Positions 1 to 6,290 of a stretch of DNA of 13,999 nt are shown here, one piece after another. The stretch's first letter is position 1. Each line of letters starts with the position of its first letter. The stretch is from positions 1 through 13,999 of the forward strand of contig CALCHY010000347.1 of assembly GCA_937907415.1 (NCBI GenBank), in the 5' to 3' direction. Position numbers and translations under genes: made by a program. Source of the stretch: an uncultured Trueperaceae bacterium (GTDB taxonomy: Bacteria; Deinococcota; Deinococci; Deinococcales; Trueperaceae). Below the pieces are notes generated by a model. It ran no database searches. It was not told the DNA's origin and saw only the letters and a program-made list of their open reading frames with translations.

Positions 1-253
1 ACCGCAGAACGCATGCGCGTGCGCCTCTGCCCCTGGCAAAACCCTCTCGCGGCGTGACTGTTCAAATGCCTCGATGAGGGACGCGTGAGAGTGTAGAGTG
101 ACGAATAGCGCAGAAGAAGACCGCCAGTGGGGAATCGAAGTGGGAACTCGATGGATGTAGCTATCGGTTCTGGGTCAGTCATTGGCCCAATGGGGTGTTC
201 CTGCGCCATAGCCCGTTGCGCAATCAAGGCGCAGGGCATCGGGAGGTCGAATA
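1..253. other. Non-coding flank and leader before the protease gene
   Basis: No gene could be supported here. Frame +1 is open from base 1 to a TGA at 55-57, so up to 18 codons could be the end of an upstream gene, but nothing in them is recognisable. The stretch just before the protease holds inverted repeats (180-192 and 200-235) and a good Shine-Dalgarno site, GGGAGG, at 241-246. I found no convincing -35/-10 pair. Confidence 0.5.
200..235 (+). repeat. Inverted repeat in the leader of the S8 protease gene
   Basis: CCTGCGCC at 200-207 is matched by GGCGCAGG at 228-235, a perfect 8-bp stem around a 20-base loop. The loop contains the palindrome TTGCGCAA (216-223). A second short inverted repeat, CATTGG-C-CCAATG, lies at 180-192. 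The stem ends five bases before the Shine-Dalgarno site, so it could affect translation of the protease if it is transcribed. Function is inferred only. Confidence 0.35.
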
Positions 254-1687
254 ATGAGGTTCCGTTTCAGAGCCCGCTTCATGCCACTGGTCACGCTGGC
301 CATACTGGGCCTACTCCTGGCGGCCTGTAGCAATCAACCTGCTGCCGTGCAAGCCGTCCCCGTCGAGACCGCCGCCGTAAGTGGCCCGCAGACCGACTTC
401 CTCATCGTTGGCAAGGGGAACCTCAAGAAGGGCCTCGAGGCCGTTGCGGCCGCCAACGGCGACTCGCTGCGCGTCATCTCTCAAGGCGCTGGACTTGCGG
501 CGGTGACTACCGCTAACCCCGATGCCTACGCTAAGTTCGGCAGCGTAGTACGCGACGTGCGCGTGCAGTGGCTCGAGCCGGTAGAGAACGTCGCCCTCGA
601 GATCGACGCTGGCAGCCCGCCGTTCAGCGATTCCACTGACACATACTTCAACCTGCAGTGGGGCCACACGGCCGTCGGCGCGGTTGAGGCCTGGGAGGCC
701 GGCGTTCGTGGCGCCGGTGTCACGGTGGCGGTTCTCGACACCGGTTTCGACACGGATCACCCGGACTTGGCTCCTAACATCTCCCCGTTGAGCGCCGACT
801 TCACGGGTGAAGGTCTCACTTACACCCTCACCGACACATTCAGCCACGGCACGCATACCGCAGGTACGATCGGTGCGGCAGAGAACGGCCGCGGGACCAT
901 CGGGATCGCACCTGACGTTAGCCTCTTGCTCGTCAAGGTACTCGGCGACGAGGGCAGCGGCACCTTCGAGGACGTCATGAGCGGCATCATCTACGCCGCA
1001 GACAACGGCGCTGACATCATCAACATGAGCCTGGGCGCACTGTTCTACAAGGCGGGGTTCTGGGACGACTTGGGCACCGAAGATCCGGTCGACGACGAGT
1101 GGGTGAGCGCCCGCGACGTCGCCGAGCTCGCGAACGCCATGGCTGCGGCCGTCAGGTACGCCACCCAGAAGGGCGTGTTGGTAGTGGCTTCGGCCGGCAA
1201 CAGCGCTATCAACTTCGATGGCGCTGGCGCCCTCATCACGCTGCCCGGCAGCGCGCCTGGTGTGATCACGGTCGGCGCTAGTGCGCCGACGGGCTGGATC
1301 CCGCAACTAATAGCTGGTCAGGAGCCGAAGTTCGACGTTCTGGCGTCGTACTCGAACTATGGGCGCTCGCACCTCGACTTCACCGCCCCCGGTGGCGATA
1401 CCGCCTACCCCGGCAACGAGCTGTGCCGCGTGGTCGTTACCCAGTACTGCTACGTGCTGGACTTAGTCTTCTCCACCGGCAATGGCGGCTACTACTGGTC
1501 CGGCGGCACCAGCATGGCTGCTCCGCACGTGGCTGGGGTAGCCGCCCTGATCCTGTCCGAGTACGGCGGTTCCGGTAGCCTAAAGCTCGCTCAGCTCGAG
1601 GCGCAGCTCCGGTCGCGTGCTCTCGACGTTGGCCAGCCTGGCAACGACGCCGAGTTCGGCATGGGGATGATCCACACCGGTTACTGA
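254..1687 (+). CDS. Secreted lipoprotein subtilisin-like serine protease (S8 family)
   Basis: This 477-residue protein is predicted to be an extracytoplasmic serine endopeptidase tethered by lipid. The N-terminus has arginines, a hydrophobic stretch (11-22) and a lipobox LAAC with Cys25. Residues about 47-110 look like an S8 propeptide (I9-like) that chaperones folding and is then cleaved. The catalytic domain, about 130-470, carries the full triad: Asp162 in LDTG, His198 in SHGTH and Ser420 in GGTSMAAPH. The oxyanion-hole Asn316 lies in SAGNS. All key residues are intact, so it should be active; the substrate is unknown. The ATG at 254 is chosen because GGGAGG lies seven bases upstream and it opens directly into the signal peptide. 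No same-strand gene follows closely: a strong hairpin and a convergent regulator lie downstream, so it is probably monocistronic. Confidence 0.96.
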   Translation: MRFRFRARFMPLVTLAILGLLLAACSNQPAAVQAVPVETAAVSGPQTDFLIVGKGNLKKGLEAVAAANGDSLRVISQGAGLAAVTTANPDAYAKFGSVVRDVRVQWLEPVENVALEIDAGSPPFSDSTDTYFNLQWGHTAVGAVEAWEAGVRGAGVTVAVLDTGFDTDHPDLAPNISPLSADFTGEGLTYTLTDTFSHGTHTAGTIGAAENGRGTIGIAPDVSLLLVKVLGDEGSGTFEDVMSGIIYAADNGADIINMSLGALFYKAGFWDDLGTEDPVDDEWVSARDVAELANAMAAAVRYATQKGVLVVASAGNSAINFDGAGALITLPGSAPGVITVGASAPTGWIPQLIAGQEPKFDVLASYSNYGRSHLDFTAPGGDTAYPGNELCRVVVTQYCYVLDLVFSTGNGGYYWSGGTSMAAPHVAGVAALILSEYGGSGSLKLAQLEAQLRSRALDVGQPGNDAEFGMGMIHTGY

Positions 1688-1738
1688 GTAGGTGCACGAG
1701 TGTCTGGCATCACGTATGCCTGACGCCGGGCGTTGGAT

Positions 1739-1771
1739 GGGGCCAGGGTCGTCTTAAGCGACCCTGGCCCC
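1739..1771. terminator. Strong convergent hairpin between S8 protease and MerR genes
   Basis: GGGGCCAGGGTCG at 1739-1751 pairs perfectly with CGACCCTGGCCCC at 1759-1771, a 13-bp stem around a 7-base loop. It lies between two genes that end facing each other (stops at 1685-1687 and 1802-1804), the classic place for a bidirectional terminator. Neither side has a proper T-run (only CTT on the plus side), so it may act as a transcript 3'-end stabiliser or need a factor. Confidence 0.75.
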
Positions 1772-1801
1772 CTTGATGTGAGCCGCGGCCTCAGAACGAG
1801 T

Positions 1802-2776
1802 TCACTTCTTCCTCGAGGATGCAAGATGCCGCTTGGGCCCCGCTTGCGCCTCGTCAAGCAGCCGCTTGGCGGCCTCGGCAGCGTCCTCCAGGCCGCTAGG
1901 CAGAACGTGCCCATAGCGCTTCAGGGCCGCGGCCGCTGGCCCGCCGAAAGCGACCTGCACCCCACTCGCCGCCGCCCGCAGGGCCTTGGCTACGGTGGCG
2001 GCCGCGGCGGAATCCTCCTCCATGACCACTCCGATTACCGCCATCCGCGCCCCGTTGCTCGAAACGGCCTCGACCCAGTCGGCGGCGGGAAGATCGCTTC
2101 CTACGTAGATTGTCTTCACGCCGAGCCGGCGGAGAGCCACGCCGAAGGCCAGCGCCCCCAACTCGTGGCGCGCGCCGGGCGGCAGGCCCACCACTACGTC
2201 GGCCCGCGCTGTGTCGCGGGACGCGGCGTCGTAGCGCTGCCCTAGCCAACGGAGGATCGCGGCGCTGGCCACATGCTCCCCTGCCACCGACACCTCGCCC
2301 GCAGCCCAGGCGTCGCCGACGGCCCGCAGTGCAGGGAAGAGCCTGGTCTCGACCGCCACCTCGAACCGGCCGGCGGCGGCGAAGTCGTGCAACAGATCGG
2401 ACAGCGTCGCGGCGTCCAGACGGGCAGCGGCGTCCACGAACCGCGCCTGGAGCTTCCCACTAGCTTCGGAGGCCGGGGTCGCATTAACGCCGTCAGGTGT
2501 TGCGGCCGCGGCCTCCGCAGCGCCTCGAGGTGCCGAGTTGTCCGCGGGTCGTCGCCCTTCCGCTGCCGTCAACACGTGGCCGGCGGCCTCACGCGCGCGC
2601 CAGCCGCTGTCGATGAGCTCGCGCATTGCTTCTAGCTGCGCGATGTCTGCTTCGCTGTATAGCCGGTAACCAGAGGGCGAGCGTTGCGGCTGCACCACGC
2701 CGTAGCGCTTCTCCCACGCCCTCAGAAGGTCGGGGGTGAGTCCCACGCGGTCGGCTGCCTCCCTGATCGTGAACAT
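1802..2776 (-). CDS. MerR-family regulator with B12-binding domain (CarH/LitR-like photoreceptor)
   Basis: A 324-residue DNA-binding protein. Residues 1-70 form a MerR winged helix (FTIREAADRVGLTPDLLRAW then the GYRLY wing). An alanine-rich linker follows (about 71-107), then a four-helix cobalamin-cap domain (108-185) and a Rossmann B12-binding domain (193-310). The CarH signature W-x9-EH is present as Trp157, Glu167 and His168. The axial cobalt ligand should be His204 in ARHELG, where the usual acidic first residue is Ala. Family members bind adenosylcobalamin in the dark as a DNA-bound tetramer, and light breaks the tetramer and relieves repression. The residue after Trp157 is Ala, where Thermus CarH has the His that ligates cobalt after light. 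The ATG at 2776 is chosen over an in-frame ATG 26 codons upstream because a -10 box lies only seven bases before it and the MerR domain begins at once. It is divergent from the DUF378-MMPL pair, its likely target. Confidence 0.93.
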   Translation of the reverse strand: MFTIREAADRVGLTPDLLRAWEKRYGVVQPQRSPSGYRLYSEADIAQLEAMRELIDSGWRAREAAGHVLTAAEGRRPADNSAPRGAAEAAAATPDGVNATPASEASGKLQARFVDAAARLDAATLSDLLHDFAAAGRFEVAVETRLFPALRAVGDAWAAGEVSVAGEHVASAAILRWLGQRYDAASRDTARADVVVGLPPGARHELGALAFGVALRRLGVKTIYVGSDLPAADWVEAVSSNGARMAVIGVVMEEDSAAAATVAKALRAAASGVQVAFGGPAAAALKRYGHVLPSGLEDAAEAAKRLLDEAQAGPKRHLASSRKK

Positions 2777-2783
2777 CAAGCCC

Positions 2784-2812
2784 AGTATAGAGGTTAGACA
2801 GAGGCTTGACAA
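2784..2812 (-). promoter_or_regulatory. Promoter of the MerR/CarH-like gene, probably leaderless
   Basis: On the minus strand TTGTCA (2812-2807) is followed after 17 bases by TATACT (2789-2784), close to consensus for the housekeeping sigma factor. Only seven bases separate the -10 box from the ATG at 2776, so the transcript should start at or next to the start codon. No Shine-Dalgarno site is present. Leaderless genes of this layout are common in Deinococcus and Thermus. Confidence 0.8.
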
Positions 2813-2835
2813 GCAACGAGCGCAACGAGTAGACT
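2806..2835 (+). promoter_or_regulatory. Promoter of the DUF378-MMPL operon
   Basis: TTGACA (2806-2811) is followed after 18 bases by TAGACT (2830-2835). The expected start of transcription is near 2842, giving a leader of about 55 bases before the DUF378 ATG. The -35 hexamer is the same DNA as the -35 of the opposing regulator promoter (TTGTCA on the other strand), so one bound repressor could block both. Confidence 0.75.
2813..2829. repeat. Tandem 8-bp repeat in the promoter spacer
   Basis: GCAACGAG occurs at 2813-2820 and again at 2822-2829, a perfect repeat with a 9-bp period. It fills almost the entire spacer between the -35 and -10 boxes of the DUF378 promoter and the gap between the two pairs of 11-bp repeats. 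It may be an extra binding site or a chance duplication. Confidence 0.5.
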
Positions 2836-2897
2836 CTGGACAAACCTTGAACAAGAGTTCTGGGTTTCAAAGCCTGATGGTACGGAAGGGAACACAC

Positions 2898-3113
2898 ATG
2901 CGCACGCTCAAGTTCATCTCAATGATCCTCGTAATCGTCGGAGCCCTCAACTGGCTACTCGTCGGCCTCTTCGGCTTCGACCTGGTGGCCGCCGTGACCG
3001 GCAACTCGTTCGGCGAGAAGAACGCTCTGTCGTCGATCGTCTACGTCCTCGTCGGACTGTCAGGGCTGGTCGTACTGCCGTCGGTGTTTACCGCGAAGCA
3101 GTCGGTCGCCTAA
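2898..3113 (+). CDS. DUF378 family small membrane protein
   Basis: A 71-residue protein with two predicted membrane helices (about 6-31 and 46-63). The block GALNWLLVGLFGFDLV at 15-30 is the hallmark of the DUF378 (YuzA-like) family, and the length is normal for it. The function of the family is not established. The ATG at 2898 is preferred over the in-frame ATG at 2877 because GGAAGGG (2884-2890) lies seven bases before it. It is the first gene after the promoter at 2806-2835, with the MMPL exporter 81 bases downstream on the same strand, so the two are probably co-transcribed and under the divergent CarH-like regulator. It may be an envelope-stress or accessory membrane protein, but that is a guess. 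Confidence 0.9.
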   Translation: MRTLKFISMILVIVGALNWLLVGLFGFDLVAAVTGNSFGEKNALSSIVYVLVGLSGLVVLPSVFTAKQSVA

Positions 3114-3194
3114 GCCACCCCACGCCCGCGAGCATGAGTGGCAACAACAACTCGCACCTGAGCCGTACCTGCGGAAGAGAGAGTGGAATCGAAC

Positions 3195-5282
3195 ATGCGT
3201 AAGGTCCGCGGCTTGGTGCCGCTCGTGCTCGCACTGATCTGGGTCGCCCTCACCGGCGTGGGCGGCCCTTACTTCGGCCGACTGTCGGAGGTCATCGAGC
3301 AGTCGAGGACCAGCTTCCTGCCGGCCAGTGCAGAATCGACTCGAGTGAGCGAGATCTTGGCGGCCTCCGCCCAGGCCGAGAACCCGCCGGCCATCCTCCT
3401 GTATCACGCGCCTGGCGGCTTCGACTCCGCCAAACGCGCAGGAGTAGAGGCCCAGTTCGCCGAGATCACGGCCTTGAGCGGGGTCGGTCAGTCATCGCCC
3501 CTCCTGCCTTCGCGCGACACCTCCGCCAACGGCGATCCGTTGGCGCTGCAGGCGTTCGTACTGATCGAGGGCGATCCACGCGAGGCCGTTCAAGAGATGC
3601 GGGCCATCACCGCCCAGCCGCCCGCTGGGGTGGAGGCCTACGTAACCGGCCCGGCCGGGCTCGTCGCAGACCTCTCGGGCGCGTTCGCCGGCATCGACGG
3701 GCTGCTACTCGCCGTCGCCGTGATAGCCGTCCTTATCATCCTGTTCATCGTCTATCGCAGCCCTATCCTCCCGCTCATCGTGCTGCTCAGCGCCGTCGCC
3801 GCGTTGGCCTCGTCGATCATCGCCGTGTACTACATGGCCGCCGCCGGCTGGATAAAGCTGGACGCGCAAGCGCAGGGCATCCTGTTCATCCTGGTGATCG
3901 GGGCGGCCACCGATTACGCGCTGCTGCTGGTGTCGCGCTTCCGCGAAGCGCTGCACGATGAGGAGGACCACCGCAAGGCGCTCGGCACCGCGTGGCGCGC
4001 CACCGTCGAGCCGGTGGTGGCCTCGGGCGGGACCGTCATCGTGGGGCTCCTGTGCCTGCTGTTCTCCGACCTCAACTCCAACAAGGCCGTCGGGCCGGTG
4101 GCGGCGTCGGGCATCTTGTTCGCCATGCTGTCGGTGCTCACGTTCCTCCCCGCCCTATTGGCGTTGTTCGGGCGGCGGGTGTTCTATCCCAACGCACCGC
4201 GGGTCGGGCTGGCGGAGCGTAGCGGGATCGGGTTCTGGGCCGCGGTGGCCAAGCTCATCGCCAGCCGACCGCGCACCGTATGGTCGGTTACATTGGTGGC
4301 GCTCCTCGCTGCCGCCGCCTTCGTGCCGCAACTACGCGCCACGGGCGTACCCGAGAGCGACTTCGTGCTCGGGTACTCGGAGGCGCGAAGTGGCGAGGCG
4401 GTGCGCGAGCGCTACTTCGCAGCTGGCGTCGGTACCCCTGTCATCGTGCTCGGCCGCCCCGAGCTGGCGGAGCAACTCCTGGCCACCGTGAAGGGCGTCG
4501 AGGGCGTCACGGGCGCCTCGATCACCGTCAGCGCTTCGGTGGTGTCCGGCCGCGGGGACGCCGCCGCTTCGCCGCTTCTCTTCCCTTTCGCAGGCGAGGA
4601 GTGGATCGAGATCGAAGCCACCCTCGCCTCCGCCGAGGGCAGCGACGCGGCCTCCGAAACGGTCAGGCGCCTGCGCACCGCCGTCCATGCGGTTGACGAG
4701 CAGACGCTGGTGGGCGGTGGCACCGCCGTCGACATCGACACGCGCGACACTGCCCGCGCCGACATCTTCAAGATCATCCCCATCGTCCTCGTGGCGATAA
4801 CCATCATGCTGATGTTGCTGCTCCGCTCGCTGGTCGCGCCGCTCATCCTGATAGCCACCACCGTCATCTCCTACCTGGCCACTCTCGGTGTGGCGGCGCT
4901 GGTGTTCAACCACCTGTTGGAGTTCCCAGGCGCCGATCCGAGCGTGCCGCTCTTCGGCTTCGTGTTCCTCGTGGCGCTGGGAATCGACTACAACATCTTC
5001 CTCACCACCCGCATCCGTGAGGAATCCATTGAGAGGGGCACACGCGAGGGCGTGCTGCACGGCCTGCTGGTGACGGGCAACGTCATCACCTCGGCCGGTG
5101 TCGTGCTGGCGGCGACCTTCGCGGCCCTCGGGGTGATCCCGATCATGTTCATGCTGCAACTGGCCTTCATCGTGGGCTTCGGCGTGCTGCTCGACACCTT
5201 CGTCGTGCGCTCGCTGCTGGTTCCCGGGCTGCTGTACGACATGGACAAACGCGTGTGGTGGCCGTCGAAGCTGTCGCGCTGA
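3195..5282 (+). CDS. MMPL/RND family transporter
   Basis: A 695-residue inner-membrane protein with the two-fold RND layout. One helix (about 5-22) is followed by a periplasmic domain (about 23-165), a block of helices (about 168-325), a further helix (362-378), a second periplasmic domain (about 380-525) and a final block of helices (527-676). Paired Asp-Tyr residues in the membrane, D240-Y241 in ATDYALLL and D598-Y599 in GIDYNIFL, match the proton-relay pairs of MmpL proteins. This supports proton-driven export of a lipid or hydrophobic molecule; the substrate is unknown. The start could instead be the GTG at 3183 (GGAAGAG just upstream); ATG 3195 is taken because it is a stronger codon with GAGTGGA seven bases before it. 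It is probably in an operon with the DUF378 gene, an unusual target for a CarH-like regulator, which more often controls carotenoid or photolyase genes. Confidence 0.94.
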   Translation: MRKVRGLVPLVLALIWVALTGVGGPYFGRLSEVIEQSRTSFLPASAESTRVSEILAASAQAENPPAILLYHAPGGFDSAKRAGVEAQFAEITALSGVGQSSPLLPSRDTSANGDPLALQAFVLIEGDPREAVQEMRAITAQPPAGVEAYVTGPAGLVADLSGAFAGIDGLLLAVAVIAVLIILFIVYRSPILPLIVLLSAVAALASSIIAVYYMAAAGWIKLDAQAQGILFILVIGAATDYALLLVSRFREALHDEEDHRKALGTAWRATVEPVVASGGTVIVGLLCLLFSDLNSNKAVGPVAASGILFAMLSVLTFLPALLALFGRRVFYPNAPRVGLAERSGIGFWAAVAKLIASRPRTVWSVTLVALLAAAAFVPQLRATGVPESDFVLGYSEARSGEAVRERYFAAGVGTPVIVLGRPELAEQLLATVKGVEGVTGASITVSASVVSGRGDAAASPLLFPFAGEEWIEIEATLASAEGSDAASETVRRLRTAVHAVDEQTLVGGGTAVDIDTRDTARADIFKIIPIVLVAITIMLMLLLRSLVAPLILIATTVISYLATLGVAALVFNHLLEFPGADPSVPLFGFVFLVALGIDYNIFLTTRIREESIERGTREGVLHGLLVTGNVITSAGVVLAATFAALGVIPIMFMLQLAFIVGFGVLLDTFVVRSLLVPGLLYDMDKRVWWPSKLSR

Positions 5283-5290
5283 CCGTGACG

Positions 5291-5310
5291 CCCCTCCCGG
5301 TTAGGCGGGG
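5291..5310 (+). terminator. Weak hairpin after the MMPL gene
   Basis: CCCCTCC at 5291-5297 can pair with GGCGGGG at 5304-5310 with one mismatch around a 6-base loop, nine bases after the MMPL stop. There is no T-run, so it is only a possible terminator. Confidence 0.3.
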
Positions 5311-5357
5311 AAGCGACGGCCGATCACCGGCAACCACAGGCTGAGCAGGTCGAGCGT

Positions 5358-5372
5358 CGTGCGTAACGCACG
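5358..5372. repeat. Short palindrome between MMPL and DinB genes
   Basis: CGTGCGT-A-ACGCACG is a perfect 7-bp inverted repeat with a single central base. It sits alone in the 231-base gap 5283-5513. It has the size of a dimeric-repressor site but is about 140 bases from the DinB start, so a role is uncertain. The rest of the gap holds only a possible -10 box, TAATAT at 5464-5469, with no good -35. Confidence 0.35.
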
Positions 5373-5513
5373 CAACGGTTCTCGACATGGGACTGTGGGG
5401 TATTTCGGTCGCCGTCCTCAGCGAAGCCCAGCGAGATCTGACCATTCAGGCCGTTGGCGCCTCTAATATCGAGCCGAAGACCTACTCATCGGGTCCAAGT
5501 TTAGGAGCAGCGC

Positions 5514-6092
5514 ATGAGTGAACCAGCTAGCCAGGCCGAGCGCTCGATACACAAGATGATTCCTTTCCCAGGGGCCGTACCAGAGGTGGGCGTGTGGCTG
5601 TGGGCCATGGGCGAGGTGAGGCGCAACCTGCTGAACACCCTAGCGCGCATCGAACGGGCGGGCTTCGGCCAGGCGTTCTACGACTGGCGAGGCCCTGACA
5701 GCGCCGACAACTCGGTTGGTTCGTTGCTGTATCACGTCGCTGGCGTCGAGCTGGGCTGGCTGTATTTCGACGTGCTCGGCACCGGCCTGCCAGCCGACCT
5801 GAAGGAGCTGTTCCCGCTCAACGACCGGACGGAAGACGGCAAGTTGAGGCACGTCAAGGACGTACCCATCGAGGAGCACTTGGCCAGGTTCAAGCGGGCG
5901 CGGCAGCGGTTCCTCGAGGTCGTAGGGGCCATGAGCCTTGACGAGTGGAACGACTTGAAGTCACCCGCTGGAGAGGACTACTCGATGACGCCAGCATGGA
6001 CGGTCTATCACCTGGTGGAGCACGAGTCAGGGCACCTGTACGAGGTCCGGCGGCTGGTGAGGAAGTGGTTGGAGACGCGAGGAGCGGGGTAA
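5514..6092 (+). CDS. DinB/YfiT superfamily putative metalloenzyme
   Basis: A 192-residue protein with the features of the DinB four-helix bundle: a histidine in the second helix (His74 in LLYHVAGVE) and a C-terminal pair spaced HxxxH (His170 and His174 in VEHESGHLYE), which together should bind a divalent metal. Members include bacillithiol or mycothiol S-transferases and many damage-induced proteins of unknown reaction, so the substrate cannot be stated. AGGAG at 5503-5507, six bases before the ATG, makes the start secure. It stands alone, with the preceding exporter 231 bases upstream and a decayed Nudix fragment immediately after its stop on the other strand. A possible -10 box (TAATAT, 5464-5469) is the only promoter hint. 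Confidence 0.88.
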   Translation: MSEPASQAERSIHKMIPFPGAVPEVGVWLWAMGEVRRNLLNTLARIERAGFGQAFYDWRGPDSADNSVGSLLYHVAGVELGWLYFDVLGTGLPADLKELFPLNDRTEDGKLRHVKDVPIEEHLARFKRARQRFLEVVGAMSLDEWNDLKSPAGEDYSMTPAWTVYHLVEHESGHLYEVRRLVRKWLETRGAG

Positions 6093-6094
6093 GG

Positions 6095-6211
6095 GCTCCA
6101 GCACAGGCCCGGCAGCGACATGGACTCGCTACCCTTAGCGGCGAGAATCCGGCCGTCCTTTACGAAGACTGCCCCAACTACGGTTATGCGCTTCTTCGTG
6201 GTTATGGCGCC
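6095..6211 (-). pseudogene. N-terminal remnant of a MutT-type Nudix hydrolase
   Basis: Read on the minus strand from 6211, the DNA encodes KKRITVVGAVFVKDGRILAA, then KGSESMSLPGLCWSP. This closely resembles the start of MutT/8-oxo-dGTP diphosphatases: first strand VVGAVxVxDGRILAA, then the MSLPGLWEFPGGK segment before the Nudix box. The similarity stops at the tryptophan. The Nudix box, with its catalytic glutamates, is absent, because the reading runs straight into the end of the DinB gene on the other strand. There is no ATG, GTG or TTG in a usable place; ATA at 6203-6205 occupies the position where an initiator would be expected. The stretch is therefore probably a decayed, truncated gene. 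The call rests on recognition of the motif and not on a search. Confidence 0.55.
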
Positions 6212-6290
6212 AGCGGGCGAACTTACCGCCTGGGTGCGGCCCGATCATCGCAGCAAGTGGGTGAGGCGATTGCTGCAGGGCTAGACCCGC

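Larger units (their letters stand above)
2791..2854. promoter_or_regulatory. Candidate CarH-type operator: two pairs of 11-bp direct repeats
   Basis: Four related 11-mers are arranged as two head-to-tail pairs: AGGTTAGACAG (2791-2801) with AGGCTTGACAA (2802-2812), and ACTCTGGACAA (2833-2843) with ACCTTGAACAA (2844-2854). Each shares 8 of 11 bases with the next in order, and all have A at position 1, T at 5 and ACA at 8-10. The first pair covers the shared -35 element; the second covers the end of the plus-strand -10 and the start site. CarH of Thermus is known to bind tandem 11-bp direct repeats overlapping a -35 box, which makes this the natural binding site for the adjacent regulator. Binding itself is inferred. 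Confidence 0.6.

Noticed and set aside
311..1306. Open frame of 331 codons on the minus strand inside the protease gene
   Set aside because: The plus strand encodes an intact S8 protease with full catalytic triad; the opposite reading has no recognisable motif.
1733..2245. Plus-strand open frame opposite the MerR-like gene
   Set aside because: It is the mirror of a well-supported regulator and crosses the convergent hairpin; the product shows no family features.
2777..2854. Longer start for the MerR-like regulator, adding 26 residues
   Set aside because: The extra stretch covers the promoter, is Cys-rich and unlike MerR N-termini, and lies upstream of the predicted transcript start.
4332..5159. 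Long open frame of 275 codons on the minus strand inside the MMPL gene
   Set aside because: It lies wholly within a clear transporter gene, and its product is rich in His, Asp, Glu and Arg with no domain, as expected for the opposite strand of GC-rich membrane protein codons.
5301..5420. Minus-strand stretch that could read as a gene tail ending LWLPVIGRRFPA before a TAA at 5303-5301
   Set aside because: It is only 38 codons long, has no start or recognisable motif, and is bounded by a stop; too little to call even a remnant.
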